Program-made: the position numbers and the translations under genes | NCBI RefSeq assembly: GCF_000003815.2 | Contig: NC_049992.1 | Coordinates: 10,152,090 to 10,216,089, forward strand | DNA length: 64,000 bases | Source: Branchiostoma floridae | Taxonomy: Eukaryota; Chordata; Leptocardii; Amphioxiformes; Branchiostomatidae | Direction of reading: 5' to 3' | The notes under the pieces: model-generated | Database searches by the model: none | Told to the model about the DNA's origin: nothing | Seen by the model: the letters and a program-made list of their open reading frames with translations, nothing else | Shown here: positions 53,566 through 64,000 of the stretch, piece after piece | Layout of the letters: each line of letters starts with the position of its first letter | Numbering within the stretch: position 1 is the first letter of the stretch

Positions 53566-56500
53566 CTAGGCCTCTATGCTGCAGTCACTGTCATCCTTCA
53601 CTCTCCCGTTTGCCCCCTCGTTGTTATTGAACGCTCGCTGCGGTCTCCTGACGTTCCAGTGGAGGCACTCTGCGAGACTGTCGAACCAGTCGCTGATCTG
53701 ATCAAGCTTGCAAATTGATGGAATCGGAAACTCAGAAGTGGTGATCCTTACACTGCAAGATCAAAAACAAAAACTGTTCAATGGGATGAAACAAAACAAT
53801 TTCAATTTCAGATCAAGATCAGTGTGTTCAAATACATGCAAGTTAACCACAATAACTTTTGAACCACCTACATTGGCTATAAGTAGCAGCAAGAAGTAGT
53901 TTCCAGTCATTCTACCCTGATGATGGTGTCTGATGGACATCGAAACGTTGGAAGTAAGTACTCCCTTGTGCCTAAATAACCTTACTATATGAACTTTTGA
54001 AGTTTTGTGATGACAAAGAAGTGGTTTCCACACACCTGTCTCCCACTTTAATCTCCTGTCTGTTTCTACCATCCAGGGAAACCCAGGCAGAGCCTCTGGA
54101 CTCAGGGGAAACCATGACCTGAAGATAGAAAATAATCTACATCAATGTATGATAATGTGTGATATAAAACCATGGACAGTTGACATGTTGTGTTAAATGA
54201 AGCATATGATGCGCACGCATGTATCTACCAATCTTTTCACATTGATAAAAGAAGTTGAATCAGTCTTTACTGCTAGGTACTAGAGTATTTATTTGGACAT
54301 CTTAGACAGCACCCACTGTCTTTTATCAGTGAAATGAAAGTAAAAGAATACAAGACTTTACGGAACAAAGAACACTTAACAAAACAAAGAACACTTCCAT
54401 ATATCAATAAGAAGTATTCTTTGTTCTGTAAAGTCTTGTATACTTTTATTTTCATTTCACTGATGAAAGACAGTGGATGCTGTCTGAAACATCTGAATAA
54501 ATATTGCAGTATCCAGAAATAAAGATTGATTCAACTTCTATTATTCAATTTCCTGGATGACACATCTGCACAAACATATCCACATTAATCTTTCTTTAAT
54601 TAATTTGTAGTCTTTCTTGACTAAAACGGCTAAAAAAATGTCAAAGAACAGCCGAAGCCTAACCTCTGCTTGGAGAGTAGGGGACTTGGCCCTCCTTACC
54701 TTAATCTCCACACCAGCGGGCACTACGATTGGTCTGAAGGACAGGGAATGTGGACAGATGGGGGTGACCATGATGGCGGGAACGTTGGGATGGACCATGG
54801 ACGCTCCTGCAGCAACAGCGTAGGCCGTGCTGCCAGTGGGGGTGGACACTATCAGACCTGCATGTATGGAAACCACATGTTGCATTTGCTTGTAACATTC
54901 ACCCTCGCAAAGCTCAGTTCAATAGTCAAAACTCAGGGGAAACACTGGAGAAACACATCCAGCAAAATAGAAGGTATCTCCTGTGTGTATCTTCCCTAGT
55001 CAAAGGGTTTCTAATGTTTGCTTTGGTAGGAGGATACTGTATTACATATCTGAAAGATTTTCTTATGTATGGAAACCACATTACATTTGCTTGTAACTTT
55101 TAACACGAAAGATTCACATCAATATAAAAGTTGTGATGGAAGAAAAGAAATCCCAATAGAGAAGAAGGCAGGTCCAGATAAAACATGAAGTAGTTACAAG
55201 GGTGTGACATTCAAAATGTTGCACACTGTTAGATTAGTACACCAGTGTAGATATTTTGTACAGCAAAAGTGGTCGCGTCGCATTGGTCAGGTGGACGTTT
55301 TGAAAAGGTCACTTAATGCTTACGTCAGTGGGAAAATTTTCGAGACCAAGAAAAAACGGTACACGAAGAGAAGGTCACTTGGGCAGGTTTGATTGTAGTT
55401 GTTAGTAATGCGTGTTATTTACCATACTTTGTACCTGGTGTAATTGATGTGCAAAAAAAATTCAAAATGTTACTTATTGCATGAAACAAAAAGGACTAAT
55501 GCTGGAATGTCTGAAGGGTTTGCTATGAGTCACTTACCGTCTCCCTGTACAGAGGTGACATGCCTGCCTTCCAGGTACAGGTCCAGGTGACACAGGTAGG
55601 GGGAGGGGCCTCTGTCGATCACAACTTCATTCAGCACCTGAATCTTCTTTGGTTTCTCTATACTGTTGATGTGACTGTCACATTCAGCGTCTGTTATCAC
55701 ACACTTCAACCTACTCCTTAGGGTTAGAGCTGCATGACCTGAAACAGACAGAGAAGAGTCATTAAAAATGACCATAATCCCAACATACCGGTAAAACACA
55801 ACACTTATTGCTTTAAGGTTGCCATTTTAATAATCACAAGGGTTGTTCAAGACTGTACATCAAAATTAACTGCCTTTGTCTGTTAGCTTCACCTGAATTA
55901 TCTTTTTGCAACTTTTATCTTGTCTTGAAATTTCTTAGGACTTTGCAGAGTCACATGGAAGCCAGTGTGAAAACTAGCTGACTGTTGCCAACCCCTGTGT
56001 CAGGGATCCCAGCAGCAGTATAATCAAATACTGGAAACTACTACTTTTGACATGAGCCTAATTTGAATCAATGTCCTTCAAATAAGTTTTCATTAAAAAG
56101 ATTGAAATATGACCTACCTTCTAGAACATGGTTGACCTGTGATTTAAAGTTGTCAAACTCAAAAGGTGTGAGAAATCCCAGGGAGCCCATGTGGAACGCC
56201 ATCACAGGGGGAACACTGCCCTGTTTAGAGAAAAAAAAACAATTATAACATGTCAAAATGTTTCTAAAACAAAAACAATCAAAACTGCAGAATACCTCAA
56301 GCCCATTAGTCTCACTTTATAAAAACTCATATCTGATTCAGAACAGGACAGTTTATCTTGATTTTACATTTACATGTAATGTCAATACTCATATACGTTT
56401 GCCTGGTGCCCAAAGACATTAAAATCATGTCACATATCAAACACGCCAAAAAGTAGTTACTCAAGCAACTGGATATGGTTCTGGAAATAGTCAGACATTT

Positions 56501-59500
56501 CAACTACTATCCAGTAGTTTTTGCCAGTGTCAGTTGCTTGAGTAACTACTATCTTATTACCTGGATGTCTAACCTACATCGACACATATTAAAACACATG
56601 AGAAATTCTTTAATGGGATTGTCTTGAACACCTGGATATTGAGAATGCACAGACCTCAGGGATTACTACTGATGCTGCTCTTTTAACCCACCCCTTCTTT
56701 ACATGTGGCGGTCCAAGGGCACGTTGCAGAATAAAAACAGAGTTGACGTAACTAACTAACCTGGAACAGTGAGGATGCCCACAGAAGTGTACCGTCTCCT
56801 CCCAGACAGATGATGAAGTCTATTCTGCCAGACAGGTCCTCCGTACCTGGAGTCAAGGGGGAGGGGGGCATTGGTAAGAAAATTTGTTTATTCCAAAATA
56901 TCATCTTACCAAAAATCGTTAAAAACGTTAATGGGACAAGAAAGATATTTATTTTGCAGTATAGCAGTCATGACTGTGACAGACTGTCCAATACATAATG
57001 CAATTTGTTTCAGTCCTTTTTCTAAAAGTAATGATGTGTACATTTCCATTCTGTAGTGCTTACCTTCTTTGAATGTGTTGAGTTTTTGTTTGATCGGTTG
57101 GAAACCAGAGTCATCTGCGATCATTTCATCCTCCAGTGTGGAGACTTCCACATAAACCACCATTCTTTTCTCCTGTAAGACCATTCATTCATTCAGTTAA
57201 TCAGTATCAAGATAATTCTTTATCAACGAAGTATTCAGCTAACAACACGGGATAACAAAGGTTTCCTTCATCTAAATTATAATGACCATATGAAGAATAT
57301 GCTGTCAAACATCAATTTCAAGATGTTATTTCTTAATCATCTAGTAGGAAGCTTTTTAACAATCTGAACCTAAGATAAATGAGTCCAGGCAATTAGTCAA
57401 CAATCAATAATAATATCTCTTGAATACTAGAAGAAAAAATCCTATTGTCCACTATTGTGGAAAAGCTCAATCAATCAATAAATAAATGGATAAATTCACA
57501 TCAATCCATACTTATTCCACAGAATTAAGTCCTATTCTTAGGAGAGACTAAGGGTATTCTCCAAGCTCTTTACAACCTCCCTCCCAGTTAACACCATCTA
57601 TGCATAGCCTCCTTCACAGACTTCAAGTGGGGCTGGCTTTTACTTCATGGTGACGGTTGCTGGTTGGCTAGTTTCAAAGTTGGCTAAGGTTGTCTTCTGG
57701 AAAAGGGAGTTTGCCTCCAGGTGGGACAAAACTCGTTCCACGGCAAACTACCTTCTACTGCAAACTCCCTTTCCCAGCAATAGACAACCTTGGCCAACTT
57801 TGAAACTAGCCAACAAGCACCCCCCCCCCCCATAAAATAAAGCCCAGACCCACTCAAAGTCTGCGAAGGAGGCTAATCCATGCAGTTCTTGGTAAAACCG
57901 CTGACCTGAACCAGCCAGGTGACCAGGTCCATGAAGGGCTGCACCACGGAGCACTCATGGATCTTCTTGATGATGAGAACACTGAGCGGGGGTTTGTTCC
58001 ATGTCAGCCGCTGAGACAGGGGGTCCTGCACGTGCCTAAAGAAGGGAAATATTTCATTTACATCAAATAAACCACTCTTTTAAAACAATCCTTATCCTTA
58101 TTTCATTTATCATCTACCACTACCACATTAAGCATATTACCTTACTTGTAAATTATTACTCATTGACTAATTAATTTAGTCTACTAGTATAAGGGAAGAG
58201 GGTTTAGTTTAAGCTACATATTACATTTTTCCTTCCTCCTGCACCTGGTTTTATGTATTGCTTTTGTATGATATTTATGTATTTTTACCAAATAAATAAA
58301 CAAACAAACAATCCAGGAATATAAAATGTTTTGTACATGTGTAAAGGCAAAGTTCCATCATCCTCAGAAGTTAGCTAGATAAGTATACTTTTTATATTTT
58401 TATATTTTAATCTTGAAAAATCAAAATCTCTATGCTGTGATAAAAAAAAAAGGTTGACAAGTCTTCAGACCTATTCTTATATAAGTGGTGTACTGTATAA
58501 GTAATGGCAACGAAACCTTTAAATGATCCGTCTCAGGAAAAACAGATGTGGTCCCAACTATTTGTTGCACTCAAATATAACTTGAAGACCCCTCCCTTAA
58601 CAAACTCTATAAGAGTAACACATTACTCTGATATGCATACAGTCGTTTTTTGACAGCTAAAACTTCCATATCCACATTTTCTTCTGTTGGAATGACAGAT
58701 TGACCAAAACTTATAAGTATTTGATATGTAAAACTGTATTTACTGCTGCTATGACAACAAACATACTATGTTGGTTGGTTGTCAAGCACAATGAATCTAA
58801 CTTGCATGTAAAACATCATATACACAACAATCAACAAAACAGTCTAAGATTGAAATACACATGACTTACGTAATACAAGATTTCTGTGGAAGTTTCATTC
58901 CCAGACAGTGTGGCATCTCTTATGTCACCTGTTGCACGTTGAACTTCTGACTAACTGAGTCCAAAAGGCCAGTAACATGGCATTCTCTATACACTCACAA
59001 TAAACAATGACACGACTAAAAAGTACAAACACAAAAAAAAGGCTATAACACTTCCTCCTCCGTTCAGCAGGTTCCCAGAAAAAAACATGACTTTTACCAA
59101 GAAAATTGCTAGTAGAAATTTAAGCTTAACACCGGGACAAAGTTGGCACAATGTAATGGTCCAAAGGGCACTCCTCACCTGACATAGGTCAAACCAAGTT
59201 TTGTTGACAAACTGAAAAATTTCATTTTAAATTTGTAGCTGAGGAACATTGTTTGGTCCTTAAAGTTTCTTCACTAGCTTAAGCTTTACTTGATTTTAGT
59301 ATGATCATTCTTATACTGAAAACACATGTAATCTGGAGTTAAACAAGTCATAAAATGTACCCCATTAGGTAAGTGGCATGTTCCATTGAACAAACATAAC
59401 ACTGACAAGTGGACTAGTCACCATTATGCAATGATGACTTTGTGCTAAAATAAGCCATACAAAAGAATATTGCTACACAGATACCTGCCCAGGAAACCCC

Positions 59501-61119
59501 ATACCTTACTGAATCAGATGATTTTGAAAAAAAGAAGCTTGTTTGCAAACAGAGTAATACAATTTTTTTGTATAACATATTTGACCTAGACTAGAGGACA
59601 TTGCCCCAAACTAAACACAAAGGCCTGGATTTTCCTTATCAGATTTTACTGAAATCAGTTATGGAACTGCTTTTAAACAACTGCTTTTTGAAATTTCATC
59701 CCCAGACAGTGTGTCATCTCTTATTTCACCTGTTGGAAGTTGAGCATCTGACTAACCAAGTTCAAAGTGCCAGTGACACGGCATTCTACACACTGACAAT
59801 ACACTACGATACAACTAACAACAAACAATGACACAACTGCAAAGTACAAGCACAGAGAAGGGCTACAACACTTCCTCCTCAGTTCAGCTGGTTCCAAGAA
59901 AAAAACACACAAGAAAAACAAGAAAATTGCTAAGTGGAATTTAAACTGAACACCGGGACAATGTTATGGTCCAAAGGGCACTTCTTATGTGACACAGGTC
60001 ATTCCAAATTTTTCCAACAACTGGAAAATGTCAAAACGTATAATGTTATAAAGCTGTAGACTATTGTTCAGATCCTACAATATTTAACACCAAACTTTAA
60101 CTTGTTTTCCATGATTATACTTCTTTTTAAAACATTATGTTAACTGGTATTAAATATGTTGCAAAAGACATACCCCCGTTAGGTAAGTGGCATGTCCCAT
60201 TGAACAAACCTAACAGGTGGATTGGTCACATCATTATGCAATGATAATTAAACGATAATAGTTTTGAAACAACCTCAAAGTAGCTCCAAACAGAGTACTG
60301 GTAATGCATGTTTTCATTCAAGCAATACACAATTGACCTAAAGAACATTGCCCCCAACCAGTTTATGGTTATGGAACTGCTTCAAAACAGCATTCAGTTG
60401 CTTCTCTACACAGCATCAAAAAAAGGGACCCAGAATTTTGGGCAGTTCTAACATCCATTAGTTTTGTTGTGCAAATGACAACAATACTGAGAAGATGGCA
60501 CTTTTCTAGTCAAGAACCGAATATGATGGGTCAAGTGTTAATTAATACCTTATACACGACCCATTATTGCCACTAGATTTGTCTTGTTGCTTGGGAAGGA
60601 GACTGTGAAAGTTATTCCAGGGTTCTATTTTTGAAGATTGACAAGCTGATAGATGGTTTTCTAATGGTACACAAACTGTACTTTGCATGTTGTAGAGAAA
60701 AAGGGGAAAGTTATTTACACTGATGATATACTTTCAGTTATCAACATCTGTCAGCACTGATTGATCTAGTATGAATATGCATGCAAATTAAATCAACATA
60801 AATTCTGCAATCTTCATCAGAAAAAATTGTCTTGGTGACAATACATTTGAAGATATCATAAAATGCTTTTTGGGTGGGATAAAAAATTTAATATGCGCAG
60901 TAGTTCTTGACAAAATCAGTTTATTTTTCGGAAACAGAATTGATGCAATATGTCAATTATCAAGGAAAGTTTGAACTACCTCGGATTATACATCAAACCT
61001 TAAGCACCACAAAGAAAATGGTTCACTTACCTAGTAGGAGACTCAAGAGGGACTCTTAAGGGTGCTTCATAAGGCTCTACCTGCATGCCGCAGCAAAAGC
61101 ATGCTTTCACAACCATCAT
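53566..61119 (-). CDS. NADK: NAD kinase (381 aa, nine exons)
   Basis: It phosphorylates NAD+ to NADP+ with ATP in the cytosol. Exons (minus strand): 61,031-61,119, 57,906-58,035, 57,064-57,172, 56,761-56,846, 56,118-56,220, 55,538-55,738, 54,700-54,857, 54,036-54,118 and 53,566-53,752, TAG at 53,566-53,568. All have GT-AG sites and sum to 1,146 nt in phase. Diagnostic motifs in order: [38 protein letters not shown] (the GGDG nucleotide motif), [63 protein letters not shown] and [15 protein letters not shown]. The first exon gives [20 protein letters not shown], unlike the basic, Ser-rich N-terminus of human NADK, and joins exon 2 in phase (AG|G). It may be one of several alternative first exons. 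The protein is shorter than human NADK (446 aa) only at its N-terminus. Confidence 0.95.
54251..54539. mobile_element. 289-bp fold-back element in a NADK intron
   Basis: A near-complete inverted repeat: GAAGTTGAATCAGTCTTTA at the left returns as TAAAGATTGATTCAACTTC at the right, and inner arms such as GAATACAAGACTTTACGGAAC pair with GTTCTGTAAAGTCTTGTATAC. The loop is only about 20-40 bp. It lies between the NADK exons at 54,036-54,118 and 54,700-54,857. The target duplication is unclear. Confidence 0.85.
57605..57875. mobile_element. 271-bp fold-back MITE next to a NADK exon, 9-bp target duplication
   Basis: Ends TAGCCTCCTTC and GAAGGAGGCTA, long inverted arms (GTTGGCTAGTTTCAAAGTTGG pairs with its inverted copy near 57,795-57,815), flanked by ATCTATGCA (57,596-57,604) and ATCCATGCA (57,876-57,884), eight of nine bases identical. 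It ends only 31 bp from the 3' end of the NADK exon at 57,906-58,035, inside its donor-side intron. Confidence 0.85.
58889..60400. repeat. Two-copy tandem duplication (~0.8 kb unit) in NADK intron 1
   Basis: The segment 58,889-59,690 is repeated, diverged, at 59,691-60,400. Shared landmarks are CCCAGACAGTGTG, ACACTTCCTCCTC followed by GTTCAGC, AACACCGGGACAA, GGTCCAAAGGGCAC, TTAGGTAAGTGGCATGT and TTATGGAACTGCTT. No exon was recognised in either unit. Confidence 0.85.
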
Positions 61120-64000
61120 CTCAAAAAAAGTAGATTCGCTTTTGCGGTTTTGGGTGAAGTGGACAACTTTCCCACAAGGTATTTTTCTTGCAAAAAGACA
61201 ATTTAGGAAACTCAAAAGAAATTGCCAAAAAGGTTTGAGATAGCAGTGTTTCAGTCAGAAATATATATATTATTCAGCATCTACTATTTGATGTTCTAAG
61301 GTTCTAGCTGAAGAGCATGTTGTTCTTTGACATTAAACACAGGTGTTTTTGTCAGGTCTTTTTCAAGCCATATATGGTGTCACTAAATTTTGAATATGGG
61401 CCGTACCATTTCTAAAATTTTGGAGGAGTTTTTAACCTTTCTAAAAAATCTATTGCAAAAAAATAAACACATTTCTTATCCTTCCAAAACCTACTACTAG
61501 TAAGAAAATGGCTAACCAATTGCACTGTTATCTAATAAGAGTTATGGGCAAGTGGTAACTGAATCCATTTGTACCTTTCTTTGCCATCCTTTACAATAAT
61601 CAATGGACTAACAATTGCAGTTTGAAAGGAAACGAGTACTATGAAAATTCCATTTCCACACTTCATTAACTAAGATTTTCCAATAGACAAAAACATCTTG
61701 TGAGAAGGAAGGAAATAAATCTTAAAGGAAGACCGAAAGAATCAAACCATTTCTCACCTATGGTATTGCCTTGCCATACGCCTCCAAATCATGAAGATCT
61801 ATGAGGGGTGATCATAAGTTCTCGGCCTCACCCGGAAATAATAAGCACAACTCAAATTTTGAGGCACAACTTCATAGTATGAATCCTTTTATCAATATCA
61901 TCCAAATTTCAAATCATTGCAGTCATTACTTTCCAGGCATTCGTTTTTTGAAAATTAGAAGGTAAGTGGCGAGAAAAACAAGAGTGAAATGTGATCAGAC
62001 TTGTGTGGGTGGAGTTCCACATGCTGTAAATTCTTTGTCATTAACAAAAGACATTGTCAAAATGTTTGATAATGATTCTCTTCCTGCTTTCAAGCAGAAA
62101 AAAGTGGGTGTCTGACTTCCAGCAGCGCAAGTTGACCCGCACACCTCAGGTCGCAGCTCAATTGTCCACGTTTTTTCCTTCTCCCTTACCTAACGTTACT
62201 GGGTGTCGCCCGCAAAGTAATGATCATACTAATTTGAATTTTGGTACACATTCATAAAAGACTTTATACTTGACATCTATGCTTCAAAATCTGAGTTGTG
62301 CTTATCATCTTTGGGTGAGGCCGAGGACTTATTGATCACCCCTCGTAGACATTTTCTCAGTTATCATGTTGACAAACCAACAAACCATCACATCTATATG
62401 GAAACAGCCTTGAGCCTTTGCAGATAATCCATCAACCCATCAATTGTTGACATATGTCATGTATAAGTGTATGAATAATTTAGGATATTGATGTTTGCTC
62501 TTAGGAAAGATTTCTTGCCAAAAAGGTAAGTCAAAGTGGCAGATTATTGTCAAAGATTGATAGATTCCATATATATTATTTATTCTTAATATTTTGATTG
62601 TGTTAGTTTAGAATGTCATTAACCAAGACTGAAGTTTTTTGACAATTAGTGAAATTATATGAAACAATTTGATAATATGTTTCATTCCAAATATCCTTTC
62701 AAAAGTATGATGCTTATTCTTAAGTCTTGAAGGAGAATATAACATTTTCTTCGATGAAAAATTTCCGCTTTTCGCACTATGATGATCTAATATTTAAGAA
62801 AAGAAATCAAAACCACAACTGTTAAACAAATGTCTGTAGGATACAAGCCTCTGTGAGTTAATTATGGTTTATTTTGTGGGTTATTTGTTGCTGTTTGTAC
62901 ATTTGATGATGACATTTCTGACTTACATGACAGTGCGTTGTCTGGCGTACCATCATTCAGCACACCGGATGGGAGAAGTGGAAAATGCGCCTCACCATGT
63001 TTTTACCAACCTACCGGTAACTAATCGTGAGATCATATGGCCAGCAAAACAGGCAAACTAAACAAAATTCAACTAAATTGGGAAAGCTAATCATTAGTAT
63101 CAACTTTAACCCCTATTGGCCTGAACACAATTTTCACCAAAAACACTCAACCCTCTGACAATTTCAAAACCCTCCTTTCCGTAGAGGTAACAACAGTAAG
63201 AATATCAATATATTATACTTACATGTGAAAATCCTTGGCTATCCCAGGCATCCTATCTCCCCACTTCGAAACTCTAAAACCTCTTTCAATAAAGACCTTT
63301 CAATGACAATGTCTCTCTCCCGACACCAAATTCTGACAGCGATCTGGCAAGTTTGCTTCCATACAATGCCATGTTCCCCTCTAACCAATAGGTTTTATAT
63401 ACTAGTAATGGTTTGGGACTCTCCACTTTTGGTCAACAGTAAGGTTGGGCCAAGTGTGACATCATCAATTTCACCTCATGAATATTCATGACATCAAGGC
63501 CTTCCCTCCTATTGGTTTGCTCAACCAATCACAGAGATACAAATGGCTTCCTCATAGTGAGTCATGCCTTAGTTGATGACTGGGAGGTGATTCTCATTTG
63601 CAGAGTTGTATCACTTCTCAGAACAAGACTACAGACAGCACCCCAGTATGTCATGCTTATTACTGGGATGTCCCAAACATCCTGTCGATGCAATGATGGG
63701 ATACAATTTTTTATGTAACACTATTTCTGAGAAGGAAGCTAACCCCTATCACATCCACTACAACTTGGCTTTCTGCCAGTTCTTTGGATTTCAGCTTCCT
63801 AACTGTTGGCAGCCCCTACTACATACAGACAAGGACGTTACGTCCTTGATACAGACTGGTTCTTACATACAGACTGGTTCTGGTGAAGAAGAGGATTTCT
63901 CCATTTCTAACCCTACTTTTATCATATATCCTTCCTGTATAAGCCCAGAGAGATTTCTATCAAAATGAAAAGCACCCTTCCCCAAGCCTGAGCCAAGGTA
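61120..64000. other. Region upstream of the proposed NADK first exon; no gene recognised
   Basis: Apart from the mariner-like element (61,802-62,345) I see no supported gene. Other NADK first exons or its promoter could be here, but no motif decides it. The short ORFs near 63,225-63,968 show no family signature and no clear splice structure. Confidence 0.4.
61802..62345. mobile_element. Tc1/mariner-like non-autonomous element (544 bp)
   Basis: Long inverted ends: TGAGGGGTGATCATAAGT at the left against CGAGGGGTGATCAATAAG (reverse complement) at the right, continuing through CTCGGCCTCACCC and AAGCACAACTCA for more than 50 bp. Flanking TA dinucleotides (61,800-61,801 and 62,346-62,347) fit a mariner target duplication. 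No transposase is recognisable inside. Confidence 0.85.

Noticed and set aside
1-64000. tRNA, rRNA, CRISPR arrays, bacterial operons
   Set aside because: None seen; the sequence is eukaryotic and spliced.

Overview
The window is animal nuclear DNA. Genes are split by canonical GT-AG introns, intergenic space is rich in short inverted-repeat transposons, and the gene families (secreted intelectins, an ancient Rac-like RhoBTB, RIOK1, NAD kinase) fit an invertebrate deuterostome, most likely an amphioxus (Branchiostoma). The species call is inference, because nothing here was searched against a database. I saw no rRNA, tRNA or CRISPR. There is one assembly gap (N run, 35,326-35,573).

Left half (1-31,800): two copies of a four-gene cassette lie in tandem, in the order intelectin (+), RhoBTB/RacA-like GTPase (-), RIOK1 (+), intelectin (-). 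Block 1 runs from the window edge to about 16,345 and block 2 from about 16,359 to 29,521. They meet at a junction where two opposed intelectin genes are both cut off at their 5' sides, as a tandem duplication with both breakpoints inside intelectins would produce. Block 2 keeps an intact 584-aa, 11-exon RhoBTB, an intact single-exon 563-aa RIOK1 and a complete 364-aa intelectin. Block 1 has decayed: its RIOK1 is a pseudogene, its RhoBTB exon 1 is split by a 452-bp minisatellite-bearing insertion, and its introns hold at least five transposons absent from block 2. A further complete intelectin (351 aa) follows at 30,521-31,792.

Middle (31,800-53,500): a gene-poor stretch with small palindromic elements precedes a large plus-strand gene (37,295-49,866). 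It encodes a roughly 3,400-residue, extremely acidic, Ser/Thr/Glu-rich protein. About ten short basic, aromatic modules (core Y-W-L-R-S-K/R, the best ones continuing VYYGSGPSAR) are spaced along it. I recognise no family, and it is the best candidate here for something undescribed. Its 9-kb exon contains three one-base frame changes, all in the same direction.

Right (53,566-61,119): a minus-strand NAD kinase is fully reconstructable from nine in-phase exons (381 aa), with several fold-back transposons in its introns. From 61,120 to the end I see only a mariner-like element and unassigned sequence.

Functionally, the intelectins are predicted secreted Ca2+-dependent lectins, RhoBTB a membrane-attached signalling or ubiquitin-ligase adaptor, RIOK1 a 40S ribosome maturation kinase and NADK the NADP+ producer. 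I see no shared pathway; the left-hand linkage reflects segmental duplication.
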